This document shows, piece by piece, positions 8,880 through 16,416 of a stretch of DNA of 64,000 nt. The notes beneath the pieces were generated by a model. That model was not told the origin of the DNA. It made no database searches and saw only the letters and a list, made by a program, of their open reading frames with translations. The stretch lies in NCBI RefSeq assembly GCF_029028005.1, contig NZ_JAOTPO010000004.1, forward strand, positions 1 to 64,000, in the 5' to 3' direction. Both the position numbers and the translations under genes were made by a program. How positions within the stretch are numbered: position 1 is the stretch's first letter; each line of letters starts with the position of its first letter. This DNA is from Alkalihalobacterium chitinilyticum. Its GTDB lineage: Bacteria > Bacillota > Bacilli > Bacillales > Bacillaceae_F.

Positions 8880-9580
8880 GTTTCCTCATATTACTGGTAA
8901 TATCGGGTTCGCATCTTATCTTTATGGCCCGCTTCTTCCTGTTACTGGTAATATGAGGGGCATATCTTCTCTTTATGGCCCTGTTCTTCCTGTTACTGGT
9001 AATACCAGGGTCATATCTTCTTTTTTTGGCCCTGTTCTTCCTGTTACTGGTAATACCAGGGTCATATCTTCTTTTTTTGGCCCTGTTCTTCCTGTTACTG
9101 GTAATACCAGGGTCATATCTTCTTTTTTTGGCCCGCTTCTTCCTGTTACTGGTAAAACCAGGTTCATATCTTCTCTTTTTGGCCCGTTTCTTCCTGTTAC
9201 TGGTAAAACCAGGGTCATATCTTCTCTTTTTGGCCCGTTTCTTCCTGTTACTGGTAAAACCAGGGTCATATCTTCTCTTTATGGCCCGTTTCTTCCTGTT
9301 ACTGGTAATATCAGGGTCATATCTTCTCTTTTTGGCTCATTTCTTCCTGTTTCTGGTAATATCGGGTTCGCATCTCCTCTTTATGGCCCGCTTCTTCCTG
9401 TTACTGGTAATATGAGGGGCATATCTTCTCTTTATGACCCGTTTCTTCCTGTTACTGGTAATATGAGGGGCATATCTTCTCTTTATGGCCCTGTTCTTCC
9501 TGTTACTGGTAATACCAGGGTCATATCTTCTCTTTATGGCCCGCTTCTTCCTGTTACTGGTAATATCAGGTTCATTCGGG
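8880..9580. repeat. 51-bp tandem repeat array, about 14 copies (family A)
   Basis: Counting the conserved ACTGGTAA core gives copies near 8892, 8943, 8994 and onward every 51 bases to 9555, with no length variation. Units differ by a few substitutions (for example ATCGGG, ATGAGG, ACCAGG after the core; GGCCCG or GGCCCT). Because 51 is a multiple of three, several frames are open on both strands, but none has a ribosome binding site. The array occupies nearly the whole gap between the genes at 8665 and 9647. A diverged array of the same family lies at 44.9 kb. Confidence 0.95.
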
Positions 9581-9646
9581 TACACCAAAACCGAAGTCTG
9601 ATATTGGAATGAATTACTTTACCGCGCCGCCTCGACACAGTACTCA

Positions 9647-9802
9647 TCATCTCGTCAATGCAAAATAAATCACATAAAACCAACTAAAAACCCCATGAAT
9701 GATTGCCCATAGGATCGATTGATTGACACTCCATGAAATGGTGATTGCTAAAACTGATCCGAAACCAATTCCTGTTTTTACCGCTGTATTTTTATCGCTC
9801 AC
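9647..9802 (-). CDS. Small membrane protein, 51 aa
   Basis: The GTG at 9802 is preceded by AAGGAGG at a 7-nt spacing and is clearly the start; longer frames are unsupported. The product begins VSDKNTAVKTGIGFG and then forms two hydrophobic segments separated by NQSILWAIIHGVFSW. The pattern of a short polar N-terminus and two membrane spans occurs in uncharacterised small Bacillus proteins. It stands alone on the minus strand, next to the repeat array. Confidence 0.7.
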   Translation of the reverse strand: MSDKNTAVKTGIGFGSVLAITISWSVNQSILWAIIHGVFSWFYVIYFALTR

Positions 9803-9982
9803 TCCAAAAACCTCCTTCTCTTCACTTAATGGGTACCTATCGCAAGTGTGTTCAAAATAGTTTATTTGATATATACCCTGTTCCACATAACAGTATGAAT
9901 AGTAATCGTCGCCTTAAACTTCTCCCTATGAATGGATTACCTGGATGGGTGCCTTTTATCGTTGCTTCAAAAGTTGTTATAG

Positions 9983-10537
9983 CTAGAAGTTCATCTGTTT
10001 TTCGATCGTCATGAAAACTTGTGATAACGCCCCTTTTATCGTTTGGTCTGAGACGATATCATCATAGAGTCCGAAATACCAGTACGTAAATTCTGCTTCT
10101 TCTGTTGCTTGTAAACCAATAATATAATGATTACTAATGTCTTTTAAATCTAGATTTTCTTCGTAGGAAAAATCTTTTTCAATAAAAGAATAATACGATT
10201 TACTCGCATCAATAAAGAAAAACGGAATTTGAGTTTCCATATAAACATTAGCATATTGATCTTCTGACGCCTCATTTAAATGTTCCTTCGTTATAAAAAC
10301 CGCATCATATATTTCAAGTTTTCGCTCCAATAAATCCGTAAATTGAATGGTTGAAAATTGAATATGTTGTTCTCTGACGGATGGCAGCTCTCCAATCACC
10401 GCGATATGTAATGGCCGTCCTTCATACTGTTCGAGTTCTAGAATGGGAGCATCTGTTAAGGGCCTTCCGGAACACGCCATAAGGAGTATACCCAAAATAA
10501 GTAGTAAGCCGACCAAACTTGTATTACTCTTAAACAT
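9983..10537 (-). CDS. Hypothetical lipoprotein
   Basis: Encodes 184 residues from the ATG at 10537 (GGGG precedes it; the ATG four codons earlier has no site). A lipoprotein signal peptide ends in the lipobox LLMAC at about residue 22. The mature part has alternating helices and strands (HIAVIGELPS, DAVFITKEHL, IPFFFIDASKSYY) suggestive of a small alpha/beta domain. No family is recognised. It lies 39 bases downstream of another lipoprotein gene on the same strand, so the two are probably cotranscribed. Confidence 0.7.
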   Translation of the reverse strand: MFKSNTSLVGLLLILGILLMACSGRPLTDAPILELEQYEGRPLHIAVIGELPSVREQHIQFSTIQFTDLLERKLEIYDAVFITKEHLNEASEDQYANVYMETQIPFFFIDASKSYYSFIEKDFSYEENLDLKDISNHYIIGLQATEEAEFTYWYFGLYDDIVSDQTIKGALSQVFMTIEKQMNF

Positions 10538-10576
10538 GACAATCCCCATTTCTAGTAAACTTTCTAGCTTAAAACG

Positions 10577-10987
10577 TTATTTTGCTGCTAGATAAATAGT
10601 TTCCGTGTAGTTTCCATTTGCTATTTTCCACTCTACAGTAATTTGAGCATCATTAATTATTTTAATAAGTTCTTCTTTGTCTACAGATCTTTTGGATTTT
10701 CCTTCCATCCAGCCCGTTTGTTCTTCAAAAGTTCCCATTTGCCCTTGAAAGTTTAATAGTTCTAATGAATGGGGATTTTCTACCTCATAAACAATAGAAG
10801 TTAGTTCATCTTCACCCATGAATTTCAGTAAGATTTTTTCACTTAAAGTGTTATCTGAAATTGTGTAATGAATTTCAACATTACCATATTCTCCTTCACC
10901 AACTGCTGTCACCGAATCATTTTTAGGCATACACCCAGCTAGAAAGAGAGAAACAAGAAGGATCACTAAAACATTTTTTATTTTCAT
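10577..10987 (-). CDS. Hypothetical lipoprotein
   Basis: Encodes 136 residues with a signal peptide and lipobox LFLAGC (Cys at about 19), then a beta-rich domain (YGNVEIHYTISDNTL, QITVEWKIANGNYTETIYL). GGAGGTCGGAG lies before the ATG. It is the first gene of a two-gene lipoprotein unit with the gene at 9983-10537. The function is unknown. Confidence 0.7.
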   Translation of the reverse strand: MKIKNVLVILLVSLFLAGCMPKNDSVTAVGEGEYGNVEIHYTISDNTLSEKILLKFMGEDELTSIVYEVENPHSLELLNFQGQMGTFEEQTGWMEGKSKRSVDKEELIKIINDAQITVEWKIANGNYTETIYLAAK

Positions 10988-11134
10988 CTCCGACCTCCGA
11001 TCTGTAACTGTAATCGTATTTTTAATAAGAGCTTTAACACTTCTTTAGCATATATAGTTACCTTAACCTTACAATTATAAAGTGATATAATTCAAGTAAA
11101 TGAACCCATATAGACTATAGAAAGAGGTAATGCA

Positions 11135-11515
11135 ATGTTTTTAGCTATCTTAACAGGATTTCTTATTTACATGGTTAGTGGTATGATTTATTATTCCATT
11201 CTAGGGAAACGTTGGGTCAATTTATTACATATTAAATTAGAAAAACAACCTAACTATGGGCTGCTAACATTCGTCACTTTATTGACGACCCTTTTACTTT
11301 TTGGCCTCCTAAACCTTTCCCAAGCCGAAACCTTAGTAGATGGTGCGCTCATTGGCGGCAGTGTAGGGTTAATCGTTGCGCTTGCCTATGCCAAAGACTT
11401 TATTTTTAGTTTAGGATCAAATTCAAAAAACGCCATTTCTCTCTATTTTATTGCCGTCGGTTACCATGTTATTGCCCTTACTGTTATTGGTACTGTTATG
11501 ATGTTTTTTATTTAA
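11135..11515 (+). CDS. DUF1761-family membrane protein
   Basis: Encodes 126 residues with four predicted membrane helices and the family pattern YYSILGKRW near the N-terminus, followed by a glycine-rich third helix (GALIGGSVGLIVALAYAKDF). AGAGGTAATG precedes the start. DUF1761 proteins are small four-TM proteins of unknown function. It is divergent from the lipoprotein pair and followed by a weak hairpin. Confidence 0.7.
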   Translation: MFLAILTGFLIYMVSGMIYYSILGKRWVNLLHIKLEKQPNYGLLTFVTLLTTLLLFGLLNLSQAETLVDGALIGGSVGLIVALAYAKDFIFSLGSNSKNAISLYFIAVGYHVIALTVIGTVMMFFI

Positions 11516-11528
11516 CATAAACGGAACT

Positions 11529-11557
11529 GAGGCATAGAGAAACGATCTTTATGCCTC
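11529..11557. terminator. Weak bidirectional hairpin
   Basis: GAGGCAT - 15 nt - ATGCCTC between two convergent genes; no proper T-run on either strand. Confidence 0.4.
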
Positions 11558-11633
11558 TCAAATTAGCTAAATGGATGATCAAGTTTTTTAATAATCCTTA
11601 AAAATTCTCAGGTTGTTCTCTCAACTTTACCCT

Positions 11634-11828
11634 TTAATCTATCTTCTTTTCGAAAATGATCTCGTAAAATTCAGCAGCCCCATACCCTGCAATAGCCGGC
11701 GCAAAGATCTGTACTAACCTCCAACCTTCTGCCCCATGCTGCTCAATGACCGTATGATAATCTTCTTCAGGTTTTGTCCCTTTCCATGTTGACTTTAAGT
11801 CGACTTTGACAAACTTATATTCATACAT
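11634..11828 (-). CDS. DUF4177 domain protein, 64 aa
   Basis: The whole protein is a DUF4177 domain: MYEYKFVKVDL, then HTVIEQHGAEGWRLVQIFAP, then the C-terminal strand YEIIFEK. These tiny beta-alpha proteins are widespread in Firmicutes and have no known function. GGAGGC lies 10 bases before the ATG. Monocistronic. Confidence 0.85.
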   Translation of the reverse strand: MYEYKFVKVDLKSTWKGTKPEEDYHTVIEQHGAEGWRLVQIFAPAIAGYGAAEFYEIIFEKKID

Positions 11829-12118
11829 AAACGATAGCCTCCTCCATTCAATTCAATACAATACAACTACCATACATACGAAGCACAAACATTTTGGTTT
11901 CAACTTTTTATTAGTGTTTATCCATAAATTAATATAAAATGTTACTTGGAGCTTGAGTCTTCGCCTACTCCGCTTTAAAACTCTTAATTACTTCTTTCGA
12001 CTATAGAAATAAAATAGACAACCACCTAGAAAAGGAAAGCTTCTCGCTATTTATTTTTTTAGAAATATATTACAATTATCGAAGAATAATTTTCTATTAC
12101 TAGTAGAGGTGATGCTAT

Positions 12119-12517
12119 ATCGATCAAACTGTACTTTTCATTGGAATTTCATTTTTACTATACGGGATTTATACGCTTATAAAAACAGATCGAACGATGA
12201 AGCAATCGAAGGTAACGAAAGGCAAGATTATTGATTTACGTTTAGAGCCTGTTGCAAGAGCGATGGCCTACTTTCCTGTAATTGAATACTTTGATGAAAT
12301 TGAACAAGAAGTAAGAACTTTTAAGTCCTACATGGGTTATGACCGTCACAAGTACGAGATTGGCCAATCGATTGAAGTTCGATATTATATTAAAAATAAT
12401 AAAAAAGAGCTTATGATTAATAATTGGTCTTCCATATGGGGGAAAGGTGTTTTTGCTGCCGTTTTTGGTTTCATCTTTTTTCTAATAGGATTAGGTGGTT
12501 CCGTTACAATCTATTAA
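12119..12517 (+). CDS. DUF3592-like membrane protein with aberrant start
   Basis: From the ATG at 12197 the frame gives a 106-residue protein with the DUF3592 pattern (PVIEYFDEIEQEVRTF, YEIGQSIEVRYYIKN, NNWSSIWGKG) and a C-terminal membrane helix, but without the usual first helix. That helix (LFIGISFLLYGIYTLIK) is encoded in the same frame back to 12119, with GAGGTG upstream but no ATG, GTG or TTG. An ATG at 12112 sits after the ribosome binding site but in another phase. So either the gene carries a one-base insertion near its start or uses ATC. I place the start at 12119 to keep the helix. Confidence 0.6.
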   Translation: MDQTVLFIGISFLLYGIYTLIKTDRTMKQSKVTKGKIIDLRLEPVARAMAYFPVIEYFDEIEQEVRTFKSYMGYDRHKYEIGQSIEVRYYIKNNKKELMINNWSSIWGKGVFAAVFGFIFFLIGLGGSVTIY

Positions 12518-12573
12518 ACTCTAAATCACCCTAAACATAGTAGAGATTTGCGAATTCATTGTTTTTACAAAAT

Positions 12574-12945
12574 CTACTTTTCCCAAATCAGTCTGATATC
12601 TTGGTGATCTTTACCTTGAATATAGACTTTATTGATGTTGTCTGTCGGTTCATTAATCGTTATTGAGAAATCAGCGTTTGGATTGACACGACTGACTAGG
12701 CTGTACTTTATGCGAATATAGAGAGCATCATTAACAGATGTATACATATACTTGCTAAATCCAGTGGCGCTGCTTGACGTATACCCTTTTAGGTGGATCG
12801 TGTCTTCAAGTACTTCAATCGTCGTCAATCCGATTGTATCCGTTGCAGCATACTCCCGTTCAACGTAATAAAAAAAGCCTAACCCAACAATGAGGCTTAC
12901 CAATAAAGCCAAGCAGCTAAGTAATATTTTACAAAAATTCCCCAT
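12574..12945 (-). CDS. Hypothetical membrane-anchored protein
   Basis: Encodes 123 residues: an N-terminal membrane anchor (about 7-27, SCLALLVSLIVGLGFFYYV) and an extracytoplasmic beta-rich domain ending in GKDHQDIRLIWEK. GGGGAGA precedes the ATG. No family is recognised. Similar anchor-plus-beta proteins recur in the window (33045, 50100), all small and lying singly. Confidence 0.6.
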   Translation of the reverse strand: MGNFCKILLSCLALLVSLIVGLGFFYYVEREYAATDTIGLTTIEVLEDTIHLKGYTSSSATGFSKYMYTSVNDALYIRIKYSLVSRVNPNADFSITINEPTDNINKVYIQGKDHQDIRLIWEK

Positions 12946-13166
12946 TTTATCTCCCCTGCCCCATAAATTAAGTATACAATGAACTTAAGAGCGCCATTTA
13001 TTACTACATCACGAATTTCCATTTATCCCTATATCCTTTTTAACTAGTATTATTATAAGTGATCTCTTAATCGATCGTTTGAATATTTCTAAAATTTCCT
13101 AGGCAAGCGCAGAAACCGACAATTTTCAATGAAGTACTGTGGAAGTTCGACAGTGATTAGTTCAAT

Positions 13167-13271
13167 ATGAATGGGGAAATTAGATTGAAACCGATTAAAA
13201 AAAGACTAGTTTTAGTTATATGTATTACATTCCTGCATCCTATTTCCCTACCTGACCTATTCATTAATTGA
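13167..13271 (+). CDS. Possible small ORF, 34 aa
   Basis: A short frame MNGEIRLKPIKKRLVLV... with a basic stretch followed by a hydrophobic run, ending 21 bases before the DUF3784 gene. The ribosome binding site is weak; an internal TTG preceded by GGGG is an alternative start. It could be a leader or a signal-peptide remnant. Confidence 0.25.
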   Translation: MNGEIRLKPIKKRLVLVICITFLHPISLPDLFIN

Positions 13272-13292
13272 AAGAAAGAGAGGTATAACAAA

Positions 13293-13598
13293 ATGACTCA
13301 TTTCGTTACTGGTTTATTCTTTATTTTACTAGGGTATTTGATCAAATATAAACAATGGAGTTGGTTAATAGCGGGGTATAACACTTCTTCTAAGGAAGAA
13401 AAAGCAACATACGATAAACAGGCGCTTTGTAATGGTGTAGGGAATTTTATTTTTTTATTAAGTGGGCTACTATTTATTACCGGACTAGGTGAATTCCTTA
13501 ACATGACTTGGATTACCAAATATAGTTGGATAATAGCTATAATAGCCATCATTCTTTTTTTAATTTACGCCAATACAGGAAATCGCTTTAAAAAATAG
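13293..13598 (+). CDS. DUF3784-family membrane protein
   Basis: Encodes 101 residues with three membrane helices and the family hallmark: an N-terminal helix ending LGYLIKYKQWSWLIAGYN, then a soluble loop with YDKQALCNGVGNF and two further helices. The GAGAGG upstream supports the ATG at 13293. DUF3784 proteins have no known function. It may be cotranscribed with the small ORF just before it. Confidence 0.8.
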   Translation: MTHFVTGLFFILLGYLIKYKQWSWLIAGYNTSSKEEKATYDKQALCNGVGNFIFLLSGLLFITGLGEFLNMTWITKYSWIIAIIAIILFLIYANTGNRFKK

Positions 13599-13709
13599 AA
13601 TTTATATTGTAACAGTTCATTTTCCACCTCTCTACACACAGTCTTATTTATGTGTCTGTTTATATAAAGTTAATATAATTTGACAGACAGAAGATCATTA
13701 TCTTGTTAT

Positions 13710-13779
13710 AATTTAGATGTTTGCCATGTTCATAGAATTGAAAACTCATTATGGCACATAGATGTAAAACATCTAAATT
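13710..13779 (+). promoter_or_regulatory. Long inverted repeat in the leader of the GGDEF gene
   Basis: Perfect 13-bp arms AATTTAGATGTTT (13710-13722) and AAACATCTAAATT (13767-13779), with an inner GCCAT / ATGGC stem contiguous on the 5' side and an 11-nt bulge on the 3' side. It ends about ten bases before the ribosome binding site. A -10-like TATAAT lies at 13674-13679 and another overlaps the 5' arm. It could be a structured RNA leader or an operator; it does not match the c-di-GMP riboswitch consensus. Confidence 0.5.
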
Positions 13780-13802
13780 TTACAAAGCGAAGGAGTTCAA
13801 TA

Positions 13803-14735
13803 ATGACTTACAAGGCTGCAACTGACCTACTGGAGTTAGTGAATTCATCGATTGAAGGAAAAATGTTATTTATCGGTAAAACATCAGAAGATACTTTCTC
13901 AATCATTAAATCTATAGATAACGGTACAGAGATACCGATTACCGATAACCAAGAAATACGGCTTAAAGAATCCTATTGCCAACAAATTTTTTTTGGTAGC
14001 CGTGAACCCCTTATCATCAACGACTCTAAATCTCATCCATTCACTAGCCAATTAGCGGTTACGAATGATTTAAATATTCAATCATACATCGGTGTACCCA
14101 TCTTTTATAAAGACGGAGAAATGTTCGGGACTTTATGTGCCCTAGACTGCAAACCTTCACATTTCACTGAGAAAGATATTGATATTCTAGTAAAGTATTC
14201 TAATCTCTTTTCATACGTTATCGAATTAGAAAAACAACTGAAAACCGATCCGCTCACCGGTTTATATAATAGAAGTTACTTAGCTGATAATTTTGAGTTT
14301 ATAGCGGATAAAGGGGCTGTCATGCTTCTTGATTTAGACGGGTTCAAACAAGTCAATGATACATATGGTCACGATGTTGGAGATCTCGTATTGAAAGAAG
14401 TAGGAAATCGATTAAAACAAACGATTGGCCCTAATGATTTAGCCATCCGGATGGGCGGCGATGAGTTTGTCCTTTTAATCCCTCATCAAACAGACAAAAA
14501 CTTGTTAGATCAGCTTGGTAAACAGTTAACTAAAGACTTATCCAATTGGACGGCATTTGATTACACCATTAACGTCTCTACAAGTATCGGTATAGTTCAG
14601 TATCCACAGGAGGGTAAAGAACTAAGTAAACTATTGAAAAAAGCAGATCATGCAATGTACGAGGCAAAGAGAAGTGAGAAGAACACTTACCGATTTTATC
14701 TAAGTCCCTCTACCTGCTCTCAATTGAGTAAGTGA
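13803..14735 (+). CDS. GAF-GGDEF diguanylate cyclase
   Basis: Encodes 310 residues from the ATG at 13803 (GAAGGAG upstream). An N-terminal GAF domain (about 20-150; YCQQIFFGSREPLI, SYIGVPIFYKDGEMFGTLC) is followed by a GGDEF domain (about 155-305) with DPLTGLYNRSYL, DLDGFKQVNDTYGHDVGD and an intact RMGGDEF motif at 216-222, so it should make c-di-GMP from GTP. The inhibitory I-site RxxD is not conserved: the aligned residues are GPND. No EAL domain and no membrane segment; a soluble sensor cyclase. The leader carries the inverted repeat at 13710-13779. Confidence 0.9.
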   Translation: MTYKAATDLLELVNSSIEGKMLFIGKTSEDTFSIIKSIDNGTEIPITDNQEIRLKESYCQQIFFGSREPLIINDSKSHPFTSQLAVTNDLNIQSYIGVPIFYKDGEMFGTLCALDCKPSHFTEKDIDILVKYSNLFSYVIELEKQLKTDPLTGLYNRSYLADNFEFIADKGAVMLLDLDGFKQVNDTYGHDVGDLVLKEVGNRLKQTIGPNDLAIRMGGDEFVLLIPHQTDKNLLDQLGKQLTKDLSNWTAFDYTINVSTSIGIVQYPQEGKELSKLLKKADHAMYEAKRSEKNTYRFYLSPSTCSQLSK

Positions 14736-14855
14736 GTTCCACTTCCGGATATACTCTAGTTTAAGAATCTAAATAAAAAGGATAATTCTAATGCCAAATG
14801 AGATTGTTTCAGTCAATACTCTTCAAAATGAAATAAAGAAACTAACCAATATTAA

Positions 14856-15080
14856 TCAATTGATCTTGGAATCGCTGATGACTGGTCAGGAATGTCAAAT
14901 AAACAAATTGAAAAATTAGGAGAGCCCTTCTTCTCAACGAAAGAAAAAGGAAACGGTTTAGGAATGGTGGTCACTAAAAACATTATTAAAAACCGTAACC
15001 AAGGAAACATTCACGTTGAGAGTAAACTTACGGTTGGTACCACCTTTACAATTGAACTTCCTGTAAAACTTCAATTATAA
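14856..15080 (+). pseudogene. Sporulation-type histidine kinase remnant
   Basis: About 75 codons encode only the end of a HATPase_c domain: a degraded N/G1 box (IADDWSGMSNKQ in place of IxDNGxGM), then LGEPFFSTKEKGNGLGM, IIKNRNQGNIHVES and GTTFTIELPV. The sequence is closely similar in layout to the C-terminus of the intact kinase at 43.5 kb. PAS, HisKA and the first part of the ATPase domain are missing and an in-frame TAA precedes it, so it cannot be functional. Base 14791 starts a 37-codon frame that may be the remains of the 5' end. Confidence 0.75.
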
Positions 15081-15118
15081 GCGCAAGTGAAAGTGTGAAC
15101 CACATGCGATCAACATAC

Positions 15119-15147
15119 AAAAACACACAATCATCTGTGTGTTTTTA
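15119..15147 (+). terminator. Terminator
   Basis: AAAACACACA - short loop - TGTGTGTTTTT; follows the kinase remnant. Confidence 0.7.
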
Positions 15148-15253
15148 CTCTCATTTTATAATTGTTAAGGTGAACCTTCATTTTTTGCTTTATATTTGAT
15201 CATTAAATCTCTAACCAGACTTAGTGAGAAATAAATGAATGTGGATATCAAAC

Positions 15254-15349
15254 TCAAATGTTGTTTGTTTGCCCAATCTGTTCATTACTGCAACCAATCA
15301 AAATTAGGGCTAACAAGGGTAAAATCATAATCAATAGGTAATTTTTCAT
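15254..15349 (-). CDS. Small putative lipoprotein, 31 aa
   Basis: An ATG at 15349 after AGCAGGTGATAAA opens a 31-codon frame with a complete lipoprotein signal (MKNYLLIMILPLLALILIGC, lipobox LIGC) and only 11 residues after the cysteine (SNEQIGQTNNI). It may be a genuine lipopeptide or a truncated lipoprotein gene. Nothing else occupies this 300-base gap apart from the terminator. Confidence 0.45.
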   Translation of the reverse strand: MKNYLLIMILPLLALILIGCSNEQIGQTNNI

Positions 15350-15400
15350 TTTATCACCTGCTCTCTTTTTGATATGGTCATTTAAAGGTAGTTGGCTATA

Positions 15401-15778
15401 TTAGTTCCAACGATAAGGCAAGATCTCCTCAAGACTTACTACTTTATTTTCTTCAACTAATATTTCGGCTTCGATATTTTTAGGATTAATTTGATAGATA
15501 AATTCCCTGCACCTGCCACAAGGAGGATAAATCTTTCCTTCAGGTCCCGCGGCAACAATCTGGGTAATTCTCGTTTCATTGTTCGTGATCATCTGTGCGA
15601 TCGCGGCATGTTCGGCACAAAACCCCATTCCAGACGGCGCATCGATACATACCCCTGTGTAAACGTTCCCCTGTTCCGTCACAAGCGCACAGGCGACTGA
15701 GCCTACGTAACAATTTTCTGTTAGCTTTTGCGGGTTTACCTTACTCATTGCAAGGTCTTTGAGTTGATTTATTTCCAT
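15401..15778 (-). CDS. Cytidine deaminase-family protein
   Basis: Encodes 125 residues with the zinc-binding cytidine deaminase motifs FCAEHAAIAQM (Cys, catalytic Glu) and PPCGRCREFI (two Cys). Length and fold match the small tetrameric cytidine/blasticidin S deaminases. The HAEH-like CAEH in place of CAER and the divergent flanks make the exact substrate uncertain: it may act on cytidine or on an aminonucleoside compound. No pyrimidine salvage genes are adjacent. Confidence 0.8.
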   Translation of the reverse strand: MEINQLKDLAMSKVNPQKLTENCYVGSVACALVTEQGNVYTGVCIDAPSGMGFCAEHAAIAQMITNNETRITQIVAAGPEGKIYPPCGRCREFIYQINPKNIEAEILVEENKVVSLEEILPYRWN

Positions 15779-15885
15779 ATTGCATCCCTCGATTTTTATT
15801 TTTTGTGGCCGTTTATAGCCATTTCGTTAATTCTGTTTCCAAGTAATGATCTTGTTCCCTTTTCTACAGCAAATCGAGCATCTTT

Positions 15886-16416
15886 CTACTGCAATTCATC
15901 AAATGGATAATAGATTTCTCGTCCATCTTTTAAGATAACACTGAATTGCTCCGCCATAAAACTCCCTTGATCTTCCACTTCCGACAAATCAGGGATATAC
16001 CAGTGATAAGCGTTAACTCGATGTTGAATGTCAAAGCCATTCGTTTGAAACCGGATATAGTCCACCTGATTCGCATTCACATACCCGTACCAAAATCCAA
16101 TGGGGCCACTATGGATGTGACTCATATTATCAGTTCTAAAGATGAGATCATTACTTCGGTCATTTGTCGCTTGACTTATCGTTCGTGCACTCCAGCCGGT
16201 TAATCCTTTGACAAACTCTTCCCCTTTAATATAATTACCTGTATCAAAAATGACAATCGTACTGTGTCCAGTCTCTATTTTTTCTAAAATTTCTAGCGCC
16301 CCTCGTTTTTCAGCAACACGCTCGATCGTAGAATTTCCATAGTATTGGACACCAATAATAGAAACAATAAAACCAATGAGAATAGCAATAATGAACAAGA
16401 GTCTATTTTTCTTCAT
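15886..16416 (-). CDS. Hypothetical membrane-anchored protein
   Basis: Encodes 176 residues with an N-terminal anchor (about 6-24, LLFIIAILIGFIVSIIGVQ) and an extracytoplasmic domain of mixed helices and strands (HSTIVIFDTGNYIKGE, GPIGFWYGYVNANQVDYIRF). No family is recognised. Its start overlaps the end of the acyl-CoA synthetase gene by 14 bases, so it is the third gene of that operon. Confidence 0.65.
   Translation of the reverse strand: MKKNRLLFIIAILIGFIVSIIGVQYYGNSTIERVAEKRGALEILEKIETGHSTIVIFDTGNYIKGEEFVKGLTGWSARTISQATNDRSNDLIFRTDNMSHIHSGPIGFWYGYVNANQVDYIRFQTNGFDIQHRVNAYHWYIPDLSEVEDQGSFMAEQFSVILKDGREIYYPFDELQ

Noticed and set aside
8953-9612. 219-codon open frame, and several others on both strands, with 17-residue repeats
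   Set aside because: The frames arise because the 51-bp unit is divisible by three and lacks stops; there is no ribosome binding site, and the sister array at 44.9 kb is open in a similar way on both strands.
13710-13779. c-di-GMP riboswitch before the GGDEF gene
   Set aside because: The conserved GEMM core sequences are absent; only the inverted repeat is supported.
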